Positions 1 to 7,481 of a stretch of 10,253 bases of DNA are shown here, one piece after another. Source of the stretch: Chitinophagaceae bacterium. GTDB lineage: Bacteria; Bacteroidota; Bacteroidia; Chitinophagales; Chitinophagaceae. The stretch spans positions 1-10,253 of the forward strand of contig JAOQAL010000800.1 of assembly GCA_025963615.1 (NCBI GenBank), given 5' to 3'. The position numbers and the translations under genes are program-made. The notes beneath the pieces are model-generated. The model had not been told where the DNA came from, made no database searches, and saw only the letters and a list, made by a program, of their open reading frames with translations. How positions within the stretch are numbered: position 1 is the stretch's first letter; each line of letters begins with the position of its first letter.

Positions 1-32
1 ATTTCGCATTACTTTAAATACTGAACAAGAAT

Positions 33-1340
33 TTATTTTAAATTAACTGCCGGTAAAAATTCATTTCCCGCTTTTCTGTTTTTATGATGCCGGAAAAAAA
101 ATCCAATCGCCATTACCATAATGATAACCGAAAGAATGGTTTGCATATATGAAAAATGCATCAGCACATTGGACCAACTCATTTCCTTCATAAAAAATTC
201 TTTGTACAACAGCAGTATCACGCTTCCGAGATAGCCAATCGCATCGCAGATGTATACAAAGAATCCTGCATTCGCCCGGATACGAAAAAGGGCAATCATT
301 CTTTCAAACATAGCCACCTGGAAAGGAATATACGCCAGGAAAAGGCCGGTACCCGACAATAACATCCACCAGAATGGAGACATCATATTTATATGAAATA
401 ATAAAGTGGAAAGACCACTTAAAATCAATCCGCCAATAATCAGGATATTGGTTGCCCCGAATCCTTTGCGGTTACTTTTAATCGTAGATAATAATCCTAC
501 CGCGGCCAATACAACGATGCCAGCAATGGTTTCTGTTTTTGCAAATATTGTTTTATTCCATCCCGGGTCTATTTCATTCCATATCTCTACTGAAAAATTA
601 TCCCTGAAGTCTCTTAGCGTGGCCAGCATGGCATACACAATGACCAATCCTATCAATCCAACGCCGTACTCGCGGAAAACATTTTTCTTATCGGTATTCG
701 TCATGGGTAACCGCGGCGACCGGCTCTGGATATCATCCGGAGTAGGAGCGGGAATTACAGAAAGCATCCATACAAAAAGAAAAAATAGAGGAAGAAACAA
801 TAAGCCCATGACAAATGGCATCCAGAATTCTGAAACAACGGGTAGCCATTCATGCACATAGAAATAAATTGTTTTTAAATACCCTGAAGAAATTATCAGG
901 CTGGTACTGAGACCCATGGCTAACAATTCCGTAAACCGCCTGCCTTCCAGATAACTGAATACAACACCCCATACCATACCCAGTGGCAATCCATTCAGGA
1001 ATAAACAAACAAAATTGTAAGGATAAGGAACCAATCCAAACAATAGCAAAGCCCCTTCGGAGATAAGAATCAGCAGAATGATCAGCTTGTTACGGCTGGA
1101 TGCCTTTAATTCCGAAATTATTTTTATGCCAATAAATTTTGAAAGCATATAACCCATCACCTGGGCGATAACGAGTATGCTTTTGTAATGCATCCCCCAT
1201 AAGGATAAACCGTTATAGGTTCCCGCATTAAAAGGCTTTCGGAAAGCGTACATACAGAAGTAAGCTCCAAAGGCGGCCACCATACACCATACTATGAAAA
1301 AAGTTTTAGAGCGGGTAAAGATTTGTTGAATTGCTTTCAC
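33..1340 (-). CDS. DUF5690-type inner-membrane transporter, GlpT/UhpT-like (MFS)
   Basis: This is a 435-residue, very hydrophobic protein with about twelve predicted membrane segments and a polar loop near residues 197-222, the layout of a major facilitator. I recognise it as the DUF5690 type of Bacteroidota. From memory it aligns with organophosphate:phosphate antiporters: Arg34-Lys35 in segment 1 matches the Arg45-Lys46 motif of E. coli GlpT, SKF at 67-69 matches SKF of GlpT segment 2, Arg243 (or Arg246) in segment 7 sits where GlpT has Arg269, and AGF...GYLGSV at 358-374 matches segment 11. The two arginines bind phosphate in GlpT, so import of an organophosphate or phosphonate anion is a reasonable inference; the substrate is unproven. 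The start is GTG at 1338-1340: an in-frame TAA lies four codons upstream and the next ATG (residue 20) would cut segment 1. No Shine-Dalgarno sequence is visible. It diverges from the regulator gene, which suggests shared control. Confidence 0.88.
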   Translation of the reverse strand: MKAIQQIFTRSKTFFIVWCMVAAFGAYFCMYAFRKPFNAGTYNGLSLWGMHYKSILVIAQVMGYMLSKFIGIKIISELKASSRNKLIILLILISEGALLLFGLVPYPYNFVCLFLNGLPLGMVWGVVFSYLEGRRFTELLAMGLSTSLIISSGYLKTIYFYVHEWLPVVSEFWMPFVMGLLFLPLFFLFVWMLSVIPAPTPDDIQSRSPRLPMTNTDKKNVFREYGVGLIGLVIVYAMLATLRDFRDNFSVEIWNEIDPGWNKTIFAKTETIAGIVVLAAVGLLSTIKSNRKGFGATNILIIGGLILSGLSTLLFHINMMSPFWWMLLSGTGLFLAYIPFQVAMFERMIALFRIRANAGFFVYICDAIGYLGSVILLLYKEFFMKEMSWSNVLMHFSYMQTILSVIIMVMAIGFFFRHHKNRKAGNEFLPAVNLK

Positions 1341-1411
1341 ACCAATAATTTAAATGCGATACTATCGTTTTAAAAAATAAGGACTGCCGGGGCCAGGTTA
1401 TCTAATGGTCA

Positions 1412-1422
1412 TCCTTCTGTTT
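1412..1422 (+). repeat. 11-bp direct repeat, copy 1 (TCCTTCTGTTT)
   Basis: TCCTTCTGTTT is found here and again at 1529-1539, 117 bp away in the same orientation. This copy lies just downstream of the possible leftward -7 element at 1431-1438, so a bound repressor could block transporter transcription. A related 19-bp sequence occurs at 2460-2478 before susC. An operator role is inference. Confidence 0.4.
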
Positions 1423-1528
1423 AGTATTTGTAAATATAATAAAATCCGGCATAGCATGAATTCTATAAATTTATATGTTTGATTAACCGGCTTTGAATGT
1501 ATGATAATTACGATGCGCTTGTGCTACT

Positions 1529-1539
1529 TCCTTCTGTTT
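1529..1539 (+). repeat. 11-bp direct repeat, copy 2 (TCCTTCTGTTT)
   Basis: This is the second exact copy of the element at 1412-1422. Its flank extends the similarity to the site before susC: positions 1525-1543 and 2460-2478 agree at 14 of 19 bases, including TACTTCCTT. It lies about 90 bp upstream of the regulator start, a place suited to autoregulation (inference). Confidence 0.4.
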
Positions 1540-1627
1540 TTGATGTTATCAAAATATTAATTACAGCAACATTGAATTTATTTTTACAGATAGCCTTATC
1601 TTGTCAATCCATTTTAATGTTGAAATC

Positions 1628-2212
1628 ATGGAAGAAGAAGTTCTGATTCAAATAAGCAATCGCATTAAACAGGTGCGGATCGAAAGGAAGATAACGGTAC
1701 AGGAACTGGCTACCAAGGCACAGGTAAGCAAGGGGTTGATCTCGCAGATTGAGAATAACAGAACGGTACCTTCCCTCTGGGTTTTAATGAATATTATCCA
1801 ATCATTGAACCTTGATTTCAATGAATTTTTTAAAGACATCACCCGGCAAAAAAAGAATCCGCATCCGGTTATCTTTAAAAAACGAAAAGATCACCAGGTT
1901 TTTGAAAAGGAAAATACCAGGGGTTTTCTTTATTACCGGGCATTTACGCGTACACTGCAGGGTGGTGCTGCCGACTTCGTGATTCTGGAATTAAAAAAAG
2001 GGGCTAAACGGAACCGGATGGTAAAGACTGATTCTTTTGAGTATAACTATATGATCAAAGGAAAGGTGGACTATACCATTGAAGACAAGAAGTATCTTTT
2101 TGAGGAAGGTGACTCGCTGTTTATGGACAGCCGGCTAAGCCACAAAATTTCAAATACCGGGAATGGCGATGCGCTGATGCTCGTAGTTTATTTCTTTATT
2201 GCCGGTAATTAA
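1628..2212 (+). CDS. XRE-family HTH transcriptional regulator with C-terminal cupin domain
   Basis: This 194-residue protein has an XRE-type helix-turn-helix at about residues 8-63 (recognition helix near 35-43, KGLISQIEN) and a cupin barrel at about 118-190. Proteins with this layout, such as PuuR and SutR of E. coli, are small-molecule-responsive regulators of nearby catabolic or uptake genes. The cupin lacks the histidine pair and glutamate of motif 1 and keeps only His172 of motif 2, so it probably binds a ligand without a catalytic metal. I chose ATG at 1628; the TTG at 1601, also in frame, would add nine residues unlike the family and overlap a possible promoter. Its position between the divergent transporter and the susCD operon makes it the likely regulator of both. 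The effector is unknown; a locus substrate is a guess. Confidence 0.93.
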   Translation: MEEEVLIQISNRIKQVRIERKITVQELATKAQVSKGLISQIENNRTVPSLWVLMNIIQSLNLDFNEFFKDITRQKKNPHPVIFKKRKDHQVFEKENTRGFLYYRAFTRTLQGGAADFVILELKKGAKRNRMVKTDSFEYNYMIKGKVDYTIEDKKYLFEEGDSLFMDSRLSHKISNTGNGDALMLVVYFFIAGN

Positions 2213-2390
2213 AAACCTGGTGAAATTAAACTGTGGTTATATTCAAAAAAAAGTTATGCACTTCCCTTGGCGTGATAATTCCCTGCATTCACCCAAATTA
2301 AGTATCCACTTTTAACGCTTAGCGCTTTGAATTCTCTATCATAAAACAGGTAACCGGTAATTTAAAGAACGCTGCATAGAATTTGCGGTG

Positions 2391-2407
2391 TGCATAAAAT
2401 TAATGCA
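2391..2407. repeat. Interrupted palindrome TGCAT-N7-ATGCA
   Basis: Two perfect 5-bp arms flank an AT-rich 7-bp centre, about 60 bp upstream of the likely susC -33 element. The shape fits a dimeric helix-turn-helix binding site, but arms this short can arise by chance in AT-rich DNA. Confidence 0.25.
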
Positions 2408-2466
2408 AACGTATGCGTAATTTTAAAATAAAGTTTAGTATTTCTTAACAAATTGATAATACTTCC

Positions 2467-2500
2467 TTTAGATTTAGGTAATCTTGGACTTAAATCTTTG
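2467..2500 (+). promoter_or_regulatory. Probable susC promoter (Bacteroidota -33/-7 type)
   Basis: AATCTTTG at 2493-2500 matches TAnnTTTG at five of the six fixed positions. TTTAG at 2467-2471 lies 21 bp upstream, where a TTTG-like -33 box is expected. Transcription would start near 2507, giving a leader of about 30 nt before the ATG at 2539. The 19-bp motif at 2460-2478 overlaps the -33 box, as a repressor site would. Confidence 0.45.
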
Positions 2501-2538
2501 CAACCAGACTTTCAATTAAAAACAAAACTACTGTTTCC

Positions 2539-3018
2539 ATGCTTAACTACTGTTCCCGCTTCAGGCGCTTTGGACTTACCATTTTAATGTTTATGGTGTC
2601 ATACGTTGTTATGGCTCAGCGGACCATAAGCGGTAAGGTTTTATCCGGTGAAAATAAACAGCCGCTTACCGGGGCGACAATTACAAACAAGAAATCAAAA
2701 ACACAGGCCATTACAGACGCAGAAGGTAACTTTAACATTCTCGCCTCCGATGGAGATGTGCTGGTAATCAGTAATATTGGATTTTCCAATAAGGAATTTA
2801 AAGCAGGAGATGCCACTTCGGTCATTGAACTGGCTGTTGAACAAACCAATCTTTCCGAAATCGTGGTAACCGCGCTGGGTATTAAAAAAGAAGTAAAGCG
2901 GTTAGGGTATTCTGTACAGGAAATAAAGGGTGCAGACCTGGTAAAAGCCAGAGAGGCCAATCCCATCAATGGTCTGGTGGGTAAAATAGCAGGGTTGGAT
3001 GTTGCCATATCCCGGTAA
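2539..3018 (+). CDS. SusC N-terminal part: signal peptide, CarboxypepD_reg-like domain, start of plug
   Basis: This 159-residue frame begins with a Sec signal peptide (charged RFRR, hydrophobic GLTILMFMVSYVVM, probable cleavage at AQ near residues 26-27). A carboxypeptidase-regulatory-like beta domain follows (about 28-103: RTISGKVLSGENKQPLTGATI, then DAEGNF). Next come the SusC-typical VVTALGIKKEVKRLGYSVQEI (TonB-box region and plug start) and the plug motif GLVGKIAGLDVAIS. It then meets the TAA. Alone it could be exported, but without the barrel it cannot transport. The ATG at 2539 fits because it begins a complete signal peptide about 30 nt from the candidate transcription start. Confidence 0.85.
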   Translation: MLNYCSRFRRFGLTILMFMVSYVVMAQRTISGKVLSGENKQPLTGATITNKKSKTQAITDAEGNFNILASDGDVLVISNIGFSNKEFKAGDATSVIELAVEQTNLSEIVVTALGIKKEVKRLGYSVQEIKGADLVKAREANPINGLVGKIAGLDVAISR

Positions 3019-5787
3019 ATGCTTGCAGCTCCGGCTGTTTCACTCCGTGGTCAGAATATCACGTTGTATGTCGTAGATGGCATGCCGATCAGTTCCGACA
3101 CTTGGAATATCAGCCCCGATGATATTGAAACCTATACCGTATTAAAAGGATTAGCCGCGACAGCCATTTATGGTAGCCGTGCACAAAATGGAGCTATTCT
3201 GATTACAACAAAAAGAGGCAAAAGAAATGCAAAAGGGTTTTCTGTTGACTTTAATTCCAGCACGCAGGTAGATAACGGTTTTATCGCTCTTCCGGAAACT
3301 CAGGCTTTATACGGTGGAGGTGAACGCACAGAATATGCATTTGGCGATGGTAAAGGCGGCGGATTAAATGATGGAGATTATGATGTATGGGGACCGAAAT
3401 TTAATGGTCAGCTAATACCACAATATGATAGTCCGATTGATCCTGCCACAGGTATCAGGCAAGGAACCCCTTATGTTGCCCGCGGCGTAAATAATCTTAA
3501 GAGATTTATACAGCCAGGCCTGCTCACTACTAACAGTATCAGTTTTTCAGGCGCGAGCGACCGTGCGAATGTCAGAGTTTCGTTTAGCAACAGTCACCAG
3601 AAAGGCATAATACCTAACACCAAACTAGATATTAATAACTTTAATATTACGGCTGGCTACGATCTCACCAGTAAATTAAAAATTGAAGGTGGCCTTAATT
3701 ATAACAGGCAGAATAGCCCTAATATTCCCGATGTACAATACGGCCCTAACAGCGTTATTTACAGCATGACGATATGGACCGGCGCTGACTGGGATGTAGA
3801 TGCTCCGGATATAAGAGGAATATGGCAACCCGGTAAGGAAGGGGTGCAGTCCGTTTTTGCAGAATATCAACGTTATCATAATCCCTGGTTTATGAGTTAT
3901 GAATGGCTTCGGGGTCATTACAAAACAGACGTGTATGGCAATCTTGGTCTAACTTATAAATTCAACACACATCTGGAAGCTGTTCTGCGCGCCAACGTAA
4001 GTACTTATGATGTGCTTCGGAACGAAAAAATGCCTTATTCTGCTCATCCCTACGGACGTGAAGAAAATCGCGGGGACTATCGCGAAGACCGCCGTTCATT
4101 GTATGATAACAATGTGGAAGGACTCGTGAAGTACAATAATAAAATAGGCAGCGCATTTACTATTGATGCATTGGCCGGTGTGAATGCCCGTAATTTTAAA
4201 TATAATTCAAGTTTTGTTACTACCGATTACCTGAACGTTCCGGGCTTATATAGCTTTTCAAACTCGGTTAACCCGATCAAAGCTTATAGCTACAATGCCG
4301 ACATGTTAGTTTTAAGTGCTTATTATTCTGTGGGACTTGAATTCAAAGATTATCTGACACTTACTACAACAGGACGTGTGGATAAAAGTTCAAGCCTGTT
4401 AAAAAATAACAATACTTATTTTTATCCTTCTTTTTCTCTGGCATCCGTTATCTCAGATTATGTTAAAATGCCAAAAGTTATAAGCTTTTTGAAAGTAAGA
4501 GCCAGTTATGCTACTGCTAAGGCCCCAAGCACTTCTGCTTACCTCGGACCAGCCGGTTATCCGCTTGGCTATGGAGCACCATATGTTACTACTTATGGTG
4601 GTCCGAATTTTGGTTTGTCTGATCCTGCTTACACAATAAGTCCTACTTATAATAATCTTACCGGCGCTTATGCTCCCGGAAATAAGATTGACCCGAATGT
4701 AAAATCTTCGGTTTTAAAAAGTACTGAATATGGTTTAGATATAAGATTTCTTGGAAACAGGCTTGGGTTCAGCGCTACTTACTATTCAAATTTGATAGGT
4801 CCCTATATCAGGCCTTTCCCATTGTCTGAAGCATCCGGACTTACGGCTTTTACCACCAACGCTATTACAACAAAGCTTTCTGGTGCAGAAATTTCTTTGA
4901 TGGGAACTCCGATTCAAACGAAAACGGGCTTCCGTTGGGATGTGTTAGTAAACTGGTCAACCTTTAAAGAGGTGTATAAAGATTATCCTTCCAATTTTGC
5001 AAACTATCAATTTCACCAGGGAGACCGGGTAGACAAGCTTTTTGCCAATTTGACAGCCAAGACTCCTGATGGACAGGTAATAAATAACGGTGCTGGTTTC
5101 CCGGTATATCTTCCCAAAGGTCAATATGTAGGTAATGGAGATGTTGACTGGAGCTGGGCCATTAATAATAGATTCACCTATAAGACTTTTAGTCTTTCAT
5201 TCCAGTTTGATGGTAAAGTTGGAGGTATTGTTCAGGATTATGTAAAAAGAAAATCAACAGAAGGTGGCAGCAATATTGAAACCGTACAGGGCGCCGTGGG
5301 TGTAGCAAGACAATATGAGAATGATCATCATAAAGATCCGGGTTTTGAAGGCTCTTATGTGGGCGAAGGCGTACAAGTGTCAAACGGTGCTGTTATACAA
5401 TATGATGATGTAACCGGTGTGATTACGAATTATAAAGACCTGCAGTTTGCCACGAATACTTCAAAAGTTAAATACATACAGGATTATGTGAGCAGCTTCT
5501 TTAATAATTTCGAACATACTTCTGTTGCAAAAACTTACGCAAAACTGAGAGAAGTAGTATTAACCTATTCTTTGCCAATGAAGGTATTTGGCGATAAATC
5601 GGTTATCAGGAAAATTGAAATTTCACTGGTCGGCCGTAACCTGTTGTATTTCTTTCCTTCGCGGTTTCATGATATTGATGTTGACCAGTATTCCGGAAGA
5701 AATATTTACAGTGGCAATAGCCGTGAACCCAATTTGCAAACACCCACGACCCGGAGTTATGGATTCAACATTAATGTTGGCTTCTGA
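3019..5787 (+). CDS. SusC C-terminal part: plug remainder and 22-strand-type outer-membrane barrel
   Basis: This 922-residue frame continues the SusC plug with LYVVDGMPI (residues 17-25) and the conserved YGSRAQNGAILITTKRGK (51-68). A long barrel follows, rich in aromatic and alternating polar residues, and ends in INVGF, with the terminal Phe of an outer-membrane beta-signal. In an intact gene this would be the TonB-driven pore that imports the ligand handed over by SusD, powered by ExbBD-TonB. The apparent ATG at 3019 is adjacent to the upstream stop and is very likely an internal Met codon of the original gene, because no signal peptide follows. The gene ends with TGA 35 bp before susD, so the two should be co-transcribed. 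Confidence 0.9.
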   Translation: MLAAPAVSLRGQNITLYVVDGMPISSDTWNISPDDIETYTVLKGLAATAIYGSRAQNGAILITTKRGKRNAKGFSVDFNSSTQVDNGFIALPETQALYGGGERTEYAFGDGKGGGLNDGDYDVWGPKFNGQLIPQYDSPIDPATGIRQGTPYVARGVNNLKRFIQPGLLTTNSISFSGASDRANVRVSFSNSHQKGIIPNTKLDINNFNITAGYDLTSKLKIEGGLNYNRQNSPNIPDVQYGPNSVIYSMTIWTGADWDVDAPDIRGIWQPGKEGVQSVFAEYQRYHNPWFMSYEWLRGHYKTDVYGNLGLTYKFNTHLEAVLRANVSTYDVLRNEKMPYSAHPYGREENRGDYREDRRSLYDNNVEGLVKYNNKIGSAFTIDALAGVNARNFKYNSSFVTTDYLNVPGLYSFSNSVNPIKAYSYNADMLVLSAYYSVGLEFKDYLTLTTTGRVDKSSSLLKNNNTYFYPSFSLASVISDYVKMPKVISFLKVRASYATAKAPSTSAYLGPAGYPLGYGAPYVTTYGGPNFGLSDPAYTISPTYNNLTGAYAPGNKIDPNVKSSVLKSTEYGLDIRFLGNRLGFSATYYSNLIGPYIRPFPLSEASGLTAFTTNAITTKLSGAEISLMGTPIQTKTGFRWDVLVNWSTFKEVYKDYPSNFANYQFHQGDRVDKLFANLTAKTPDGQVINNGAGFPVYLPKGQYVGNGDVDWSWAINNRFTYKTFSLSFQFDGKVGGIVQDYVKRKSTEGGSNIETVQGAVGVARQYENDHHKDPGFEGSYVGEGVQVSNGAVIQYDDVTGVITNYKDLQFATNTSKVKYIQDYVSSFFNNFEHTSVAKTYAKLREVVLTYSLPMKVFGDKSVIRKIEISLVGRNLLYFFPSRFHDIDVDQYSGRNIYSGNSREPNLQTPTTRSYGFNINVGF

Positions 5788-5797
5788 GAAAAGTAAA

Positions 5798-5811
5798 ATT
5801 GTTTAAACAAT
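5798..5811. repeat. 14-bp perfect palindrome in the susC-susD spacer
   Basis: ATTGTTTAAACAAT reads the same on both strands and occupies much of the 35-bp gap between susC and susD. As RNA it could form only a weak AU-rich hairpin of about five pairs with no following T-run, so it is not a terminator. It might be a protein site or chance. Confidence 0.3.
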
Positions 5812-5822
5812 AAAGAAATCAA

Positions 5823-7403
5823 ATGAAAAAGCATAATTATTATATAGTAGTCCTGTTTGCGTTACTACTGTCGACAAACAGTTGTAAAAAACAATACAAC
5901 GACTATACGCCGGATCCAAATAACCCGGTAACGGTTCCCCCCTACCTGGTTTTAAGACAAATCCTCAATGACATGGTAGTCTATCCTTTTGGCGATGCGG
6001 ATAAATTTGGACAGTTTGTTTTATCATCGTACACGTATTATGGCACCAATGAATACTGGACCGGCAGTGCCGATTTAAATTATGGTACCCTGCGTAATGT
6101 TGCGGCCATGGATAAAGAGGCTAAAAGATCGGCTGGCGATGTTAATAACCCTTATTCAGCGCTCGCCAAGTTTTTCAAAGCCTATTTTTTTATAGATATG
6201 AGCTTGAAAGTGGGAGATGTCCCGATGACGGAAGCATTGCTGGGTTTAGAGAATCCAACGCCAAAATATGATTCTCAGAAAGATGTTTTTAAACAATCGC
6301 TGGACCTGCTTGAACAAGCCAATAATGATCTTGCTGCTTTAATCAGCGCTGCTGATGTGTCATTACTGGGTGATTTCTACTTCCAGGAAAGAATTAATGG
6401 ACCTGAAACTCCTTTAAATGCTTTAAAGTCATGGCAGAAAGTTGTTAATACTTATAAATTACGGGTATTAATTGCATTAAGCAAAAAAGCTGATGATGCG
6501 GATCTTGGCGTGAAACAAAAGTTCAATGATGTCTTAAGTGATCCTGCCAAATACCCGATCATGGAAAGTTTAGACGATAACCTTCAATACGTCTATAACA
6601 ACGCCTTCAATAAATATCCGAATAACAAGGATAATTATGGTTTTGATGCTACCAGGATCACCGTAGGTCAAACCTGGATAAACACATTATCCAGTCTGAA
6701 TGATTTGCGTGTTATGAAAATTGCTGATCCAGCGCGTGGACTGGGCTTTGCTGACACCGATTACCGATCATTTGTAGGTGCCAGTAACGGAGAAGATGTA
6801 AGTACGATGGGTGGTAAAGTGGAACAGGGTTTATATTCATTGGTAGGAAGAAAAAGATACTATGATGGTTATTTAGGCGAACCTACCTTTATTGTAGGCT
6901 ATCCGGAAATGTGCTTCAATATTGCAGAAGCGATTAACCGGGGTTGGGTAACCGGCGATGCTGATAGTTGGTATCAAAAAGGGATTAAAGCTGATTTTGA
7001 TTTTTATGGAGTTGTGGATGGTGACAATACTATCAGCTTCTTAAGAACACTGGCACCCGGCGACTATGTAAATTACACCGTTAATTTTAGTTACGCTACA
7101 TATTTTAACCAACCTGCTGTTAAGTATGCAGGTGATAACGCCACTGGTCTGGGCCAGATACTCACTCAAAAATATTTAGCTTTTGGCAGGAACTCTGGTT
7201 ACGAAGCGTATTATCAGTGGCGCAGAACAAATGTACCGACATTTTCAACGGGTCCTGGCATCGGAAATAGTGGCGTGATACCTTTGCGGTGGCAATATCC
7301 AACTGCGGAATTATCTACCAATGCAGCAAATTATACCGCAGCCGTACAAAGTCAATATGGCGGTGACGATAACATCAATTTGCAGATGTGGATTATAAAA
7401 TAG
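5823..7403 (+). CDS. SusD/RagB-family nutrient-binding outer-membrane lipoprotein
   Basis: This 526-residue protein has a lipoprotein-type leader: Lys2-Lys3, a hydrophobic core at 7-16 and Cys21 followed by KK. The residues before the Cys (STNS) are a loose lipobox, which is common in this phylum. The mature part resembles the SusD-like group that follows SusC: an early segment NPNNPVTVPPYLVLRQIL, helix-rich TPR-like regions around 100-230, FKAYFFIDMSLKVGDVPMTEALLG (about 120-143), and a late EAYYQWRRTNVPTF segment (about 463-476). SusD proteins form the surface lid of the SusC barrel and capture the ligand. The frame is intact although its partner is interrupted. The ligand cannot be read from the sequence; gene context points to a phosphorus-containing organic compound rather than a glycan. 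The leader before ATG is A-rich without Shine-Dalgarno. Confidence 0.94.
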   Translation: MKKHNYYIVVLFALLLSTNSCKKQYNDYTPDPNNPVTVPPYLVLRQILNDMVVYPFGDADKFGQFVLSSYTYYGTNEYWTGSADLNYGTLRNVAAMDKEAKRSAGDVNNPYSALAKFFKAYFFIDMSLKVGDVPMTEALLGLENPTPKYDSQKDVFKQSLDLLEQANNDLAALISAADVSLLGDFYFQERINGPETPLNALKSWQKVVNTYKLRVLIALSKKADDADLGVKQKFNDVLSDPAKYPIMESLDDNLQYVYNNAFNKYPNNKDNYGFDATRITVGQTWINTLSSLNDLRVMKIADPARGLGFADTDYRSFVGASNGEDVSTMGGKVEQGLYSLVGRKRYYDGYLGEPTFIVGYPEMCFNIAEAINRGWVTGDADSWYQKGIKADFDFYGVVDGDNTISFLRTLAPGDYVNYTVNFSYATYFNQPAVKYAGDNATGLGQILTQKYLAFGRNSGYEAYYQWRRTNVPTFSTGPGIGNSGVIPLRWQYPTAELSTNAANYTAAVQSQYGGDDNINLQMWIIK

Positions 7404-7431
7404 ACCACAATATTTAAATTTTTATTCTTAC

Positions 7432-7464
7432 AGAGGCGAAGCTTTACAGTTTCGCCTCTTTTTT
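7432..7464 (+). terminator. Intrinsic terminator or attenuator after susD
   Basis: AGAGGCGAA (7432-7440) and TTCGCCTCT (7451-7459) form a perfect 9-bp stem around a 10-base loop, followed by five Ts, then AA and four more Ts. This is a strong rho-independent terminator. Only 17 bp separate it from the next ATG, too little for a promoter, so the downstream genes probably depend on read-through or on a promoter inside susD. It would set SusCD expression above that of the enzymes. Confidence 0.88.
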
Positions 7465-7481
7465 AATTTTATAAAATAAAC

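Larger units (their letters stand above)
1341..1627. promoter_or_regulatory. Divergent promoter region between transporter and regulator
   Basis: This 287-bp AT-rich stretch contains no credible gene and must hold the promoters of both flanking genes. Rightward candidates resembling the Bacteroidota -7 element TAnnTTTG are TATGTTTG at 1474-1481 (exact match, no good -33 element) and TATCTTG at 1597-1603 with a TTG at 1572-1574. A leftward candidate is TATATTTA read on the minus strand at 1438-1431, a seven of eight match. None is decisive. The region also holds two copies of an 11-bp direct repeat, described separately. The long leader this implies for the transporter (about 85 nt) shows no structure I recognise. 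Confidence 0.5.
2213..2538 (+). promoter_or_regulatory. Regulatory gap between regulator and susC
   Basis: This 326-bp AT-rich region has no plausible coding sequence, tRNA or clear terminator for the regulator. It contains an interrupted palindrome TGCAT-N7-ATGCA at 2391-2407, an ACCGGT core at 2353-2358, and near its right end the probable susC promoter with the third copy of the candidate operator motif. Its length suits a regulated promoter for the outer-membrane operon. Confidence 0.45.
2539..5787 (+). pseudogene. susC-type TonB-dependent receptor gene, split by one in-frame TAA
   Basis: The two open frames here are one gene: they are contiguous, in the same frame, and together span 1082 codons, a normal SusC length. 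The TAA at 3016-3018 falls in the plug domain between GLDVAIS and APAVSLRG, where relatives I recall have an ordinary residue (often Glu or Asn); GAA or AAA to TAA is a single change. No frameshift or other lesion is visible in the following 922 codons, which suggests a recent mutation, a base-calling error, or read-through. An ATG follows the stop directly (TAAATG), so ribosomes could restart, but the second product would lack a signal peptide and could not reach the outer membrane. TAA also ends several other genes here, so code reassignment is unlikely. Confidence 0.85.

Noticed and set aside
406..861. Plus-strand open frame of 151 codons opposite the transporter gene
   Set aside because: It is antisense to a well-supported membrane protein, has no recognisable domain, and its composition is that of a shadow frame.
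1601..1627. Upstream TTG start for the regulator
   Set aside because: It adds nine residues with no match to the XRE-cupin family, and the ATG at 1628 begins directly before the helix-turn-helix.
3016..3018. Stop-codon recoding (selenocysteine, pyrrolysine or an altered code)
   Set aside because: The codon is TAA, not TGA or TAG, and TAA ends the transporter, regulator, phosphatase and oxidoreductase genes in this window.
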